A stretch of DNA of 64,000 bases from Osedax frankpressi (Eukaryota > Annelida > Polychaeta > Sabellida > Siboglinidae), in assembly GCA_964035775.1 (NCBI GenBank), contig CAXIVS010000020.1:62001-126000 (forward strand), written 5' to 3'. A program made the translations under genes and the position numbers. The notes under the pieces were generated by a model. That model was not told the DNA's origin. It saw only the letters and a list, made by a program, of their open reading frames with translations, and did no database searches. Every line of letters begins with the position of its first letter. The first letter of the stretch is position 1. Shown piece by piece: positions 1 to 9,442 of this stretch.

Positions 1-65
1 TGAAAACTAATCAAAGAGTGGTATATGCCATATACATTGCGTTGTATACGACGACAAGAATATGA

Positions 66-1941
66 ATGCTGTGCAATTTCCGAGTAGAATTCGGCACTTA
101 TGTAGAATGCGAGCCCACTTCAATTGTTCCTACATTTCAAACTTCAACACGAGGCGCGGGCAGTGTAGTGGTTAACGCATCCGACTGGCACGCCGGCGGC
201 CCGGGCTTAATACACAGACGTAACGAGCCTGTTATATTTGGTATAACAAACAATAGACAGAGGCTGACATTGTTGTAGTGTGCGACTGGCGGTGCAATGC
301 TATGCGGCACGCACATTGGCAAACCTCCTACATAAATGTACCCTAATGTCGCAGAGGCCGCTATACCATTATACAACCGTAGAACTATGTGTGAACCGAA
401 TGGACAAATACGCTAGCGCAAGTTCATACCTCGGAGGAAAGAAGAGGAGGAGAAATAAACCGATAACCCCACTTGTTTTAGATCAACGACGTCGCCATAT
501 TGAAATCTGACGTCGCCGGAAACGAAGATGGCGCGTCTGCGTTATTGTCGTGACGTCACAGTAGGTGTGTCGTCTCCCGAACAGGCGCCATTTTTACTGC
601 GCGCAGCCGAACGCTGGCAAGAGGTGCCATCCAGTTACCTTAGAGTAATATCCACAGCGTCGCTGTGGGATTGGTGACTTTGGCGTCAATGGGGTGAAGG
701 AAGTTTGTCATCGTACATATGATAACACTCTTTTTATTGTGTTTTTATCAGGTGTCTTCGCCTGGCGATGATGCTCACCTGTCCACTGTTGACGACTTCT
801 GGCAGCACCATTGACTGCACAGACCCAAAATCGTGAAGATGGCGACGCGGGACAACCATTTGACAGTGCGTTAAGCCTTGTTTTTATCGAGTACAGCCCC
901 TTCATGCAGCTTAGTATAACGTGTCGATGTTGTTGAGAATTTAAGCCGATAATCAGGAGAATCAAAGATAGCTTGAAACATATATATTTATCATAACAAG
1001 TGCGACTGGACATTAGTTTTAATGATACAGTTCTCACAAACTCGAGAAAACAACCGGAACTGTTTACAAGAGGCTGGATCTACGTAGCTTTCACGCTATG
1101 TGATTGATCAGAGGTGATATAATGAAGTTGGTTTAGACTTCGGATCATGTCCTCGCTATCCTTCCAGATGGTGCATTTTAGTGTCAAGGGATGTATCCCC
1201 TTGCTGTGTTATGGGTTTTGTTTTATCGAATGTGGTATAATTGTATTCAGAAATAAATTGCGTGGATACAATGCAAAGCAGCCAACTATACCTTGAGAGG
1301 GGGAACCGTAACACCGCCACCTTGTGAATGAGCTTCTGTTGCACTAGGGCAACTTCGATACATTAATTGTAGTTTTTCAAAATAAGAATGGCAACATATG
1401 ATGCTAAAATGGGGCACATGAAACGCAATTTTTACAAAAAGAGGCCGATATAGCGCCGCGGAATGTATCTTGACATTGACATGCGTAAGCATCATTCGCG
1501 CGAATGTCACACACATTCTCGCATGCTCACATACACTCACTCAATACCGTTATATTTCTTTGCTATCACAACAAGCAGAACGCATTACCACTGTATACAG
1601 TACACTAAGGAACCAGTATGCAAGGGCAACCGCCAGCCAGGCGCTCTGCTATAATATAACTCACATAATATAAATCACATCATACACATTTGATTGATAT
1701 TCCTCGAGAAACAAGTGCAAGATCATTCGATCTTTTGAGACCAATATTTATCGCAATCACACGCTTATCGGTTCGCGGAATTGTATCTAAGTAGTGATGG
1801 AGACCGGTACTAATTTTAAGTTTAAATACTGGCCAAACTTCAATTTTCATAGGCCAAGGTGGAAAGCTTTATAAATTGAAAACTAATCAAAGAGTGGTAT
1901 ATGCCATGTACATTGCGTTGTATACGACGACAAGAATATGA
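66..1941 (+). repeat. Array copy 1 (1,876 bp, A)
   Basis: First full copy; bases 1-65 are the tail of the preceding unit. It carries GGTTAACGC in the tRNA-like part, GTCGCAGAGG, TTCATGCAGCTT, AATGGCAAC and CAGTACACTAAGG. This set recurs in copies 11 and 13. A private change makes AGCTTTATAAATTG at its 3' end. Confidence 0.95.
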
Positions 1942-2028
1942 ATGCTGTGCAATTTCCGAGTAGAATTCGGCACTTATGAAGAATGCGAGCCCACTTCAAT
2001 TGTTCCTACATTTCAAACTTCAACACGA

Positions 2029-2095
2029 GGCGCGGGCAGTGTTGTGGTTAGCGCATCCGACTGGCACGCCGGCGGCCCGGGTTTAATACACAGAC
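2029..2095 (+). mobile_element. tRNA-like / SINE-head relic (copy 2; at about +87 in every unit)
   Basis: This stretch reads like the 5' two thirds of a tRNA (Asp/Glu-like). CAGTGTTGTGG or CAGTGTAGTGG fits the Pol III A-box consensus with one or two mismatches. GGTTAGCGCATCCGAC and GCCGGCGGCCCGGGTTT follow in tRNA order, and GGTTTAATACA sits where the B box GGTTCGANNCC should be. The usual TTCGA reads TTTAA, and the 3' halves of the T-arm and acceptor stem are absent. It is therefore not a working tRNA but the head of a tRNA-derived SINE or an equivalent relic. All copies keep it; in copies 1, 3, 6, 13 and 15 TTAGCGC reads TTAACGC. I cannot name the SINE family. Confidence 0.6.
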
Positions 2096-2105
2096 GTAAC
2101 GAGCC

Positions 2106-2124
2106 TGTTATATTTGGTATAACA
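2106..2124 (+). other. AT-rich perfect hairpin
   Basis: TGTTATA and TATAACA are exact complements around TTTGG, a 7-bp stem with a 5-nt loop. It lies 11 bp after the tRNA-like part, at +164 in each unit. I saw no stem change in the copies read. Confidence 0.6.
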
Positions 2125-2308
2125 AACAATAGACAGAGGCTGACATTGTTGTAGTGTGCGACTGGCGGTGCAATGCTATGCGGCACGCACATTGGCAAAC
2201 CTCCTACATAAATGTACCCTAATGTCGCACAGGCCGCTATACCATTATACAACCGTAGAACTATGTGTGAACCGAATGGACAAATACGCTAGCGCAAGTT
2301 CATACCTC

Positions 2309-2331
2309 GGAGGAAAGAAGAGGAGGAGAAA
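2309..2331 (+). other. Homopurine tract
   Basis: An unbroken A/G run of 23 nt in this A copy. Where AAATAAACC reads AAAGAAACC (most B copies and A copies 4, 5 and 7-10) the run is 27 nt, for example 52,936-52,962. It sits about 55 bp before the CpG-rich block. Such runs can form triplexes or act as GA-rich splicing enhancers; neither is shown here. Confidence 0.6.
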
Positions 2332-2351
2332 TAAACCGATAACCCCACTTG

Positions 2352-2355
2352 TTTT
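2352..2355 (+). terminator. First TTTT after the tRNA-like A/B boxes
   Basis: No run of four T occurs between the tRNA-like part and this site (CTTGTTTTAGATC). If Pol III still started at the relic, it would make an RNA of about 325 nt ending here, just before the CpG-rich block. Inference only. Confidence 0.3.
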
Positions 2356-2362
2356 AGATCAA

Positions 2363-2435
2363 CGACGTCGCCATATTGAAATCTGACGTCGCCGGAAACG
2401 AAGATGGCGCGTCTGCGTTATTGTCGTGACGTCAC
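2363..2435 (+). promoter_or_regulatory. CpG-rich promoter-like block, A type (CRE, ETS-like, YY1-like)
   Basis: Within 73 bp there are three GACGTC cores (2364, 2385, 2428). The third lies in the 10-bp palindrome GTGACGTCAC at 2426-2435, a full CRE that CREB/ATF bZIP factors bind. Between them lie CCGGAA (ETS/GABP-like core, 2392-2397) and AAGATGGCG (YY1-like, 2401-2409). No TATA box precedes it. This mix is typical of TATA-less animal promoters. The block is kept at +421 to +493 in the units I checked. In A copies the reverse-strand site reads CGCCATATT or CGCCATTTT, which weakens a further YY1 match. Activity and direction are not known. Confidence 0.5.
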
Positions 2436-2527
2436 AGTAGGTGTGTCGTCTCCCGAACAGGCGCAATTTTTACTGCGCGCAGCCGAACGCTGGCAAGAGG
2501 TGCCATCCAGTTACCTTAGAGTAATCT

Positions 2528-2544
2528 CCACAGCGTCGCTGTGG
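2528..2544 (+). other. 17-nt palindrome / tight hairpin
   Basis: CCACAGCGTCGCTGTGG is a perfect inverted repeat (8-nt arms, one central base). Several late B copies (for example 53,155-53,171) read CCACAGCTTCGCTGTGG, which keeps a 7-bp stem and only alters the loop. Copy 18 (CCACATCG) is the one copy I saw with a damaged stem. Confidence 0.65.
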
Positions 2545-2603
2545 GATTGGTGACTTTGGCGTCAATGGGGTGAAGGAAGTTTGTCATCGTACATATGATA
2601 ACA

Positions 2604-2627
2604 CTCTTTTTGTTGTGTTTTTATCAG
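2604..2627 (+). other. 3' splice-site-like polypyrimidine tract and CAG (A type)
   Basis: A T-rich stretch ends in TTATCAG followed by GTGTC. TGATAAC, a branch-point-like motif, lies about 25 bp upstream. B copies have a cleaner tract (6-11 T then CAG, for example 28,856-28,881). It lies about 190 bp downstream of the CRE. No paired exon or transcript can be shown from the sequence. Confidence 0.3.
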
Positions 2628-2711
2628 GTGTCTTCGCCTGGCGATGATGCTCACCTGTCCACTGTTGACGACTTCTGGCAGCACCATTGACTGCCCAGGC
2701 CCAAAGTCGTG

Positions 2712-2720
2712 AAGATGGCG
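2712..2720 (+). promoter_or_regulatory. Second YY1-like AAGATGGCG
   Basis: Exact AAGATGGCG, followed by ACGCGGG, about 310 bp after the first. Present in all copies I read except copy 32, which has AAGATAGCG. Confidence 0.4.
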
Positions 2721-2729
2721 ACGCGGGAC

Positions 2730-3060
2730 AACCATTTGACAGTGCGTTAAGCCTTGTTTTTATCGAGTACAGCCCCTTCGTGCAGTTTAGTATAACGTGT
2801 CGATGTTGTTGAGAATTTAAGCCGATAATCAGGAGAATCAAAGATAGCTTGAAACATATATATTTATCATAACAAGTGCGACTGGACATTAGTTTTAATG
2901 ATACAGTTCTCACAAACACGAGAAAACAACCGGAACTGTTTACAAGAGGCTTGATCTACGTAGCTTTCACGCTATGTGATTGATCAGAGGTGATATAATG
3001 AAGTTGGTTTAGACTTCGGATCATGTCCTCGCTATCCTTCCAGATGGTGCATTTTAGTGT
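2730..3060. other. Unit interior without recognised features
   Basis: The stretch between the second AAGATGGCG and the CAAGGG hairpin, and the equivalent in each unit, is AT-moderate with no RNA gene, domain-bearing frame or known repeat that I recognise. Short frames on the minus strand here change amino acids freely between copies. Confidence 0.5.
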
Positions 3061-3079
3061 CAAGGGATGTATCCCCTTG
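3061..3079 (+). other. Hairpin with one bulge
   Basis: CAAGGGATGTATCCCCTTG folds as CAAGGGAT against ATCCCCTTG with one extra C. Copies 4 and 5 (ATCCCATTG) keep most of the stem. Confidence 0.45.
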
Positions 3080-3127
3080 CTGTGTTATGGGTTTTGTTTT
3101 ATCGAATGTGGTATAATTGTATTCAGA

Positions 3128-3133
3128 AATAAA
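3128..3133 (+). other. AATAAA polyadenylation-like hexamer (A units)
   Basis: AGAAATAAATTG contains AATAAA in A copies. B copies read AGAAGTAAATTG or GGAGTAAATTG and have lost it. A second AATAAA at 2330-2335 exists only in some A copies (1-3, 6, 11-15). Use as a poly(A) signal is not shown. Confidence 0.3.
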
Positions 3134-3229
3134 TTGCGTGGATACAATGCAAAGCAGCCAACTATACCTTGAGAGGGGGAACCGTAACACCGCCACCTTG
3201 TGAATGAGCTTCTGTTGCACTAGGGCAAC

Positions 3230-3468
3230 TTCGATACATTAATTGTAGTTTTTCAAAATAAGAATGTCAACATATGATGCTAAAATGGGGCACATGAAAC
3301 GCTACTTTTACAACAAGAGGCCGATATAGCGCCGCGGAATGTATCTTGACATTGACACGCGTAAGCATCATTCGCGCGAATGTCACACACATTCTCGCAT
3401 GCTCACATACACTCACTCAATACCGTTATATTTCTTTGCTATCACAACAAGCAGAACGCATTACCACT
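3230..3468. other. Unit interior without recognised features
   Basis: I see no gene or named element here. A CpG-bearing patch (TATAGCGCCGCGG) and a CA-rich stretch (CACACACATTCTCGCATG) are the only compositional marks. Confidence 0.5.
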
Positions 3469-3481
3469 GTATACAGTATAC
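3469..3481 (+). other. GTATACAGTATAC inverted repeat
   Basis: Overlapping palindromes CTGTATACAG and GTATACAGTATAC. Copy 6 lost 7 bp exactly here. Several B copies change the centre (CTTTATAC, CATTATAC, CACTATAC, TAGAGTATAC). Confidence 0.5.
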
Positions 3482-3526
3482 TAAGGAACCAGTATGCAAG
3501 GGCAACCGCCAGCCAGGCGCTCTGCT

Positions 3527-3568
3527 ATAATATAACTCACATAATATAAATCACATCATACACATTTG
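3527..3568 (+). repeat. Three degenerate 14-bp direct repeats
   Basis: ATAATATAACTCAC, ATAATATAAATCAC and ATCATACACATTTG follow each other without gaps. In B units the third reads ATAATACACATTTG, closer to the others. This is a small AT-rich minisatellite inside every unit. Confidence 0.65.
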
Positions 3569-3594
3569 ATTGATATTCCTCGAGAAACAAGTGC

Positions 3595-3612
3595 AAGATC
3601 ATTCGATCTTTT
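3595..3612 (+). other. Hairpin followed by TTTT
   Basis: AAGATC, loop ATTC and GATCTT form a 6-bp stem, with the T-run TTTT at 3609-3612. It is about 1.57 kb from the tRNA-like part, so it is not an obvious stop for it. Copy 4 lost stem bases (CGATTTTTGAG), and the 3' ends of copies 27 and 28 have ATCC in the loop. Confidence 0.4.
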
Positions 3613-3817
3613 GAGACCAATATTTATCGCAATCACACGCTTATCGGTGCGCGGAATTGTATCTAAGTAGTGATGGAGACCGGTACTAATTTTAAGTTTA
3701 AATACTGGCCAAACTTCTATTTTCATAGGCCAAGGTGGAAAGCTTGATAAATTGAAAACTAATCAAAGAGTGGTATATGCCATATACATTGCGTTGTATA
3801 CGACGACAAGAATATGA

Positions 3818-5692
3818 ATGCTGTGCAATTTCCGAGTAGAATTCGGCACTTATGTAGAATGCGAGCCCACTTCAATTGTTCCTACATTTCAAACTTCAAC
3901 ACGAGGCGCGGGCAGTGTAGTGGTTAACGCATCCGACTGGCACGCCGGCGGCCCGGGCTTAATACACAGACGTAACGAGCCTGTTATATTTGGTATAACA
4001 AACAATAGACAGAGGCTGACATTGTTGTAGTGTGCGACTGGCGGTGCAATGCTATGCGGCACGCACATTGGCAAACCTCCTACATAAATGTACCCTAATG
4101 TCGCACAGGCCGCTATACCATTATACAACCGTAGAACTATGTGTGAACCGAATGGACAAATACGCTAGCGCAAGTTCATACCTCGGAGGAAAGAAGAGGA
4201 GGAGAAATAAACCGATAACCCCACTTGTTTTAGATCAACGACGTCGCCATTTTGAAATCTGACGTCGCCGGAAACGAAGATGGCGCGTCTGCGTTATTGT
4301 CGTGACGTCACAGTAGGTGTGTCGTCTCCCGAACAGGCGCCATTTTTACTGCGCGCAGCCGAACGCTGGTAAGAGGTGCCATCCAGTTACCTTAGAGTAA
4401 TCTCCACAGCGTCGCTGTGGGAATAGTGACTTTGGCGTCAATGGGGTGAAGGAAGTTTGTCATCGTACATATGATAACACTCTTTTTATTGTGTTTTTAT
4501 CAGGTGTCTTCGCCTGGCGATGATGCTCACCTGTCCACTGTTGACGACTTCTGGCAGCACCATTGACTGCCCAGAGCCAAAGTCGTGAAGATGGCGACGC
4601 GGGACAACCATTTGACAGTGCGTTAAGCCTTGTTTTTATCGAGTACAGCCCCTTCGTGCAGTTTAGTATAACGTGTCGATGTTGTTGAGAATTTAAGCCG
4701 ATAATCAGGAGAATCAAAGATAGCTTGAAACATATACATTTATCATAACAAGTGCGACTGGACATTAGTTTTAATGATACAGTTCTCACAAACTCGAGAA
4801 AACAACCGGAACTGTTTACAAGAGGCTGGATCTACGTAGCTTTCACGCTATGTGATTGATCAGAGGTGATATAATGAAGTTGGTTTAGACTTCGGATCAT
4901 GTCCTCGCTATCCTTCCAGATGGTGCATTTTAGTGTCAAGGGATGTATCCCCTTGCTGTGTTATGGGTTTTGTTTTATCGAATGTGGTATAATTGTATTC
5001 AGAAATAAATTGCGTGGATACAATGCAAAGCAGCCAACTATACCTTGAGAGGGGAACCGTAACACCGCCACCTTGTGAATGAGCTTCTGTTGCACTAGTG
5101 CAACTTCGATACATTAATTGTAGTTTTTCAAAATAAGAATGTCAACATATGATGCTAAAATGGGGCACATGAAACGCAATTTTTACAACAAGAGGCCGAT
5201 ATAGCGCCGCGGAATGTATCTTGACATTGACATGCGTAAGCATCATTCGCGCGAATGTCACACACATTCTCGCATGCTCACATACACTCACTCAATACCG
5301 TTATATTTCTTTGCTATCACAACAAGCAGAACGCATTACCACTGTATACAGTATACTAAGGAACCAGTATGCAAGGGCAACCGCCAGCCAGGCGCTCTGC
5401 TATAATATAACTCACATAATATAAATCACATCATACACATTTGATAGATATTCCTCGAGAAACAAGTGCAAGATCATTCGATCTTTTGAGACCAATATTT
5501 ATCGCAATCACACGCTTATCGGTGCGCGGAATTGTATCTAAGTAGTGATGGAGACCGGTACTAATTTTAAGTTTAAATACTGGCCAAACTTCTATTTTCA
5601 TAGGCCAAGGTGGAAAGCTTGATAACTTGAAAACTAATCAAAGAGTGGTATATGCCATGTACATTGCGTTGTATACGACGACAAGAATATGA
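3818..5692 (+). repeat. Array copy 3 (1,875 bp, A)
   Basis: It carries GGTTAACGC, CCATTTTGAAAT, CTGGTAAGAGG (where others have GGCAAGAGG), CATATACATTTATC, a four-G run in GAGGGGAACC and the perfect palindrome GTTGCACTAGTGCAAC. The same set recurs in copies 6 and 15. It ends with GATAACTTGAAAAC, which is echoed at the start of copy 16. Confidence 0.95.
5089..5104 (+). other. 16-nt perfect palindrome in some A copies
   Basis: GTTGCACTAGTGCAAC is exact here and in copies 5, 6, 7, 9 and 15. Other copies have GTTGCACTAGGGCAAC, one base off symmetry (for example 3214-3229). Confidence 0.6.
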
Positions 5693-7567
5693 ATGCTGTG
5701 CAATTTCCGAGTAGAATTCGGCACTTATGTAGAATGCGAGCCCACTTCAATTGTTCCTACATTTCAAACTTCAACACGAGGCGCGGGCAGTGTAGTGGTT
5801 AGCGCATCCGACTGGCACGCCGGCGGCCCGGGTTTAATACACAGACGTAACGAGCCTGTTATATTTGGTATAACAAACAATAGACAGAGGCTGACATTGT
5901 TGTAGTGTGCGACTGGCGGTGCAATGCTATGCGGCACGCACATTGGCAAACCTACTACATAAATGTACCCTAATGTCGCACAGGCCGCTATACCATTATA
6001 CAACCGTAGAACTATGTGTGAACCGAATGGACAAATACGCTAGCGCAAGTTCATACCTCGGAGGAAAGAAGAGGAGGAGAAAGAAACCGATAACCCCACT
6101 TGTTTTAGATCAATGACGTCGCCATATTGAAATCTGACGTCGCCGGAAACGAAGATGGCGCTTCTGCGTTATTGTCGTGACGTCACAGTAGGTGTGTCGT
6201 CTCCCGAACAGGCGCCATTTTTACTGCGCGCAGCCGAACGCTGGCAAGAGGTGCCATCCAGTTACTTTAGAGTAATCTCCACAGCGTCGCTGTGGGATTG
6301 GTGACTTTGGCGTCAATGGGGTGAAGGAAGTTTGTCATCGTACATATGATAACACTCTTTTTGTTGTGTTTTTATCAGGTGTCTTCGCCTGGCGATGATG
6401 CTCACCTGTCCATTGTTGACGACTTCTGGCAGCACCATTGACTGCCCAGACCCAAAGTCGTGAAGATGGCGACGCGGGACAACCATTTGACAGTGCGTTA
6501 AGCCTTGTTTTTATCGAGTACAGCCCCTTCGTGCAGTTTAGTATAACGTGTCGATGTTGTTGAGAATTTAAGCCGATAATCAGGAGAATCAAAGATAGCT
6601 TGAAACATATATATTTATCATAACAAGTGCGACTGGACATTAGTTTTAATGATACAGTTCTCACAAACTCGAGAAAACAACCGGAACTGTTTACAAGAGG
6701 CTGGATCTACGTAGCTTTCACGCTATGTGATTGATCAGAGGTGATATAATGAAGTTGGTTTAGACTTCGGATCATGTCCTCGCTATCCTTCCAGATGGTG
6801 CATTTTAGTGTCAAGGGATGTATCCCATTGCTGTGTTATGGGTTTTGTTTTATCGAATGTGGTATAATTGTATTCAGAAATAAATTGCGTGCATACAATG
6901 CAAAGCAGCCAACTATACCTTGAGAGGGGGAACCGTAACACCGCCACCTTGTGAATGAGCTTCTGTTGCACTAGGGCAACTTCGATACATTAATTGTAGT
7001 TTTTCAAAATAAGAATGTCAACATATGATGCTAAAATGGGGCACATGAAACGCAATTTTTACAACAAGAGGCCGATATAGCGCCGCGGAATGTATCTTGA
7101 CATTGACATGCGTAAGCATCATTCGCGCGAATGTCACACACATTCTCGCATGCTCACATACACTCACTCAATACCGTTATATTTCTTTGCTATCACAACA
7201 AGCAGAACGCATTACCACTGTATACAGTATACTAAGGAACCAGTATGCAAGGGCAACCGCCAGCCAGGCGCTTTGCTATAATATATCTCACATAATATAA
7301 ATCACATCATACACATTTGATTGATATTCCTCGAGAAACAAGTGCAAGATCATTCGATTTTTGAGACCAATATTTATCGCAATCACACGCTTATCGGTGC
7401 GCGGAATTGTATCTAAGTAGTGATGGAGACCGGTACTAATTTTAAGTTTAAATACTGGCCAAACTTCTATTTTCATAGGCCAAGGTGGAAAGTTTGATAA
7501 ATTGAAAACTAATCAAAGAGTGATATATGCCATGTACATTGCGTTGTATACGACGACAAGAATATGA
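5693..7567 (+). repeat. Array copy 4 (1,875 bp, A)
   Basis: Marks are CCTACTACAT, ATCAATGACGTCGCC (shared with copy 5), GTCCATTGTTG, ATCCCATTGC and a shortened hairpin ATTCGATTTTTGAG. Confidence 0.95.
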
Positions 7568-9442
7568 ATGCTGTGCAATTTCCGAGCAGAATTCGGCACT
7601 TATGTAGAATGCGAGCCCACTTCAATTGTTCCTACATTTCAAACTTCAACACGAGGCGCGGGCAGTGTAGTGGTTAGCGCATGCGACTGGCACGCCGGCG
7701 GCCCGGGTTTAATACACAGACGTAACGAGCCTGTTATATTTGGTATAACAAACAATAGACAGAGGCTGACATTGTTGTAGTGTGCGACTGGCGGTGCAAT
7801 GCTATGCGGCACGCACATTGGCAAACCTCCTACATAAATGTACCCTAATGTCGCACAGGCCGCTATACCATTATACAACCGTAGAACTATGTGTGAACCG
7901 AATGGACAAATACGCTAGCGCAAGTTCATACCTCGGAGGAAAGAAGAGGAGGAGAAAGAAACCGATAACCCCACTTGTTTTAGATCAATGACGTCGCCAT
8001 ATTGAAATCTGACGTCGCCGGAAACGAAGATGGCGCGTCTGCGTTATTGTCGTGACGTCACAGTAGGTGTGTCGTCTCCCGAACAGGCGCCATTTTTACT
8101 GCGCGCAGCCGAACGCTGGCAAGAGGTGCCATCCAGTTACCTTAGAGTAATCTCCACAGCGTCGCTGTGGGATTGGTGACTTTGGCGTCAATGGGGTGAA
8201 GGAAGTTTGTCATCGTACATATGATAACACTCTTTTTATTGTGTTTTTATCAGGTGTCTTCGCCTGGCGATGATGCTCACCTGTCCATTGTTGACGACTT
8301 CTGGCAGCACCATTGACTGCCCAGACCCAAAGTCGTGAAGATGGCGACGCGGGACAACCATTTGACAGTGCGTTAAGCCTTGTTTTTATCGAGTACAGCC
8401 CCTTCGTGCAGTTTAGTATAACGTGTCGATGTTGTTGAGAATTTAAGCCGATAATCAGGAGAATCAAAGATAGCTTGAAACATATATATTTATCATAACA
8501 AGTGCGACTGGACATTAGTTTTAATGATACAGTTCTCACAAACTCGAGAAAACAACCGGAACTGTTTACAAGAGGCTGGATCTACGTAGCTTTCACGCTA
8601 TGTGATTGATCAGAGGTGATATAATGAAGTTGGTTTAGACTTCGGATCATGTCCTCGCTATCCTTCCAGATGGTGCATTTTAGTGTCAAGGGATGTATCC
8701 CATTGCTGTGTTATGGGTTTTGTTTTATCGAATGTGGTATAATTGTATTCAGAAATAAATTGCGTGGATACAATGCAAAGCAGCCAACTATACCTTGAGA
8801 GGGGAACCGTAACACCGCCACCTTGTGAATGAGCTTCTGTTGCACTAGTGCAACTTCGATACATTAATTGTAGTTTTTCAAAATAAGAATGTCAACATAT
8901 GATGCTAAAATGGGGCACATGAAACGCAATTTTTACAACAAGAGGCCGATATAGCGCCGCGGAATGTATCTTGACATTGACATGCGTAAGCATCATTCGC
9001 GCGAATGTCACACACATTCTCGCATGCTCACATACACTCACTCAATACCGTTATATTTCTTTGCTATCACAACAAGCAGAACGCATTACCACTGTATACA
9101 GTATACTAAGGAACCAGTATGCAAGGGCAACCGCCAGCCAGGCGCTCTGCTATAATATAACTCACATAATATAAATCACATCATACACATTTGATTGATA
9201 TTCCTCGAGAAACAAGTGCAAGATCATTCGATCTTTTGAGACCAATATTTATCGCAATCACACGCTTATCGGTGCGCGGAATTGTATCTAAGTAGTGATG
9301 GAGACCGGTACTAATTTTAAGTTTAAATACTGGCCAAACTTCTATTTTCATAGGCCAAGGTGGAAAGCTTGATAAATTGAAAACTAATCAAAGAGTGGTA
9401 TATGCCATATACATTGCGTTGTATACGACGACAATAATATGA
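7568..9442 (+). repeat. Array copy 5 (1,875 bp, A)
   Basis: It shares ATCAATGACGTCGCC, GTCCATTGTTG and ATCCCATTGC with copy 4, and the four-G run and CTAGTGCAAC with copies 3 and 6. Private changes are CGAGCAGAATTC and GCATGCGACTGG. Confidence 0.95.

Larger units (their letters stand above)
1942..3817 (+). repeat. Array copy 2 (1,876 bp, A; reference unit used here)
   Basis: Typical A copy, used below to place sub-features. Its marks are CTTATGAAGAATG, AGTGTTGTGGTTAGC, AGGCGCAATTTTT, CAAACACGAG, AGGCTTGATC, CGCTACTTTTAC and GACACGCG. The same set recurs in copies 12 and 14. Confidence 0.95.

Noticed and set aside
66-278. 70-codon plus-strand frame kept in most copies
   Set aside because: It runs straight through the tRNA-like relic, and copies differ by replacements (V/E, N/S, R/T) rather than silent changes. 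No recognised protein.
2029-2095. A functional tRNA gene
   Set aside because: The B box lacks the invariant C, the anticodon stem closes poorly (six-base loop), and no 3' T-arm or acceptor half can pair.
2485-2515. CTCF-like site (GGCAAGAGGTGCC)
   Set aside because: Only part of the core matches; too many mismatches to the known consensus to claim by eye.
2155-2886. Internal duplication suggested by GTGCGACTGG occurring twice per unit
   Set aside because: The shared stretch is only 10 bases with no flanking similarity, so chance is likely.
3595-3612. Intrinsic terminator
   Set aside because: A hairpin plus T-run is a bacterial signal. In this eukaryotic context a 6-bp stem with four T far from any Pol III promoter is weak evidence.
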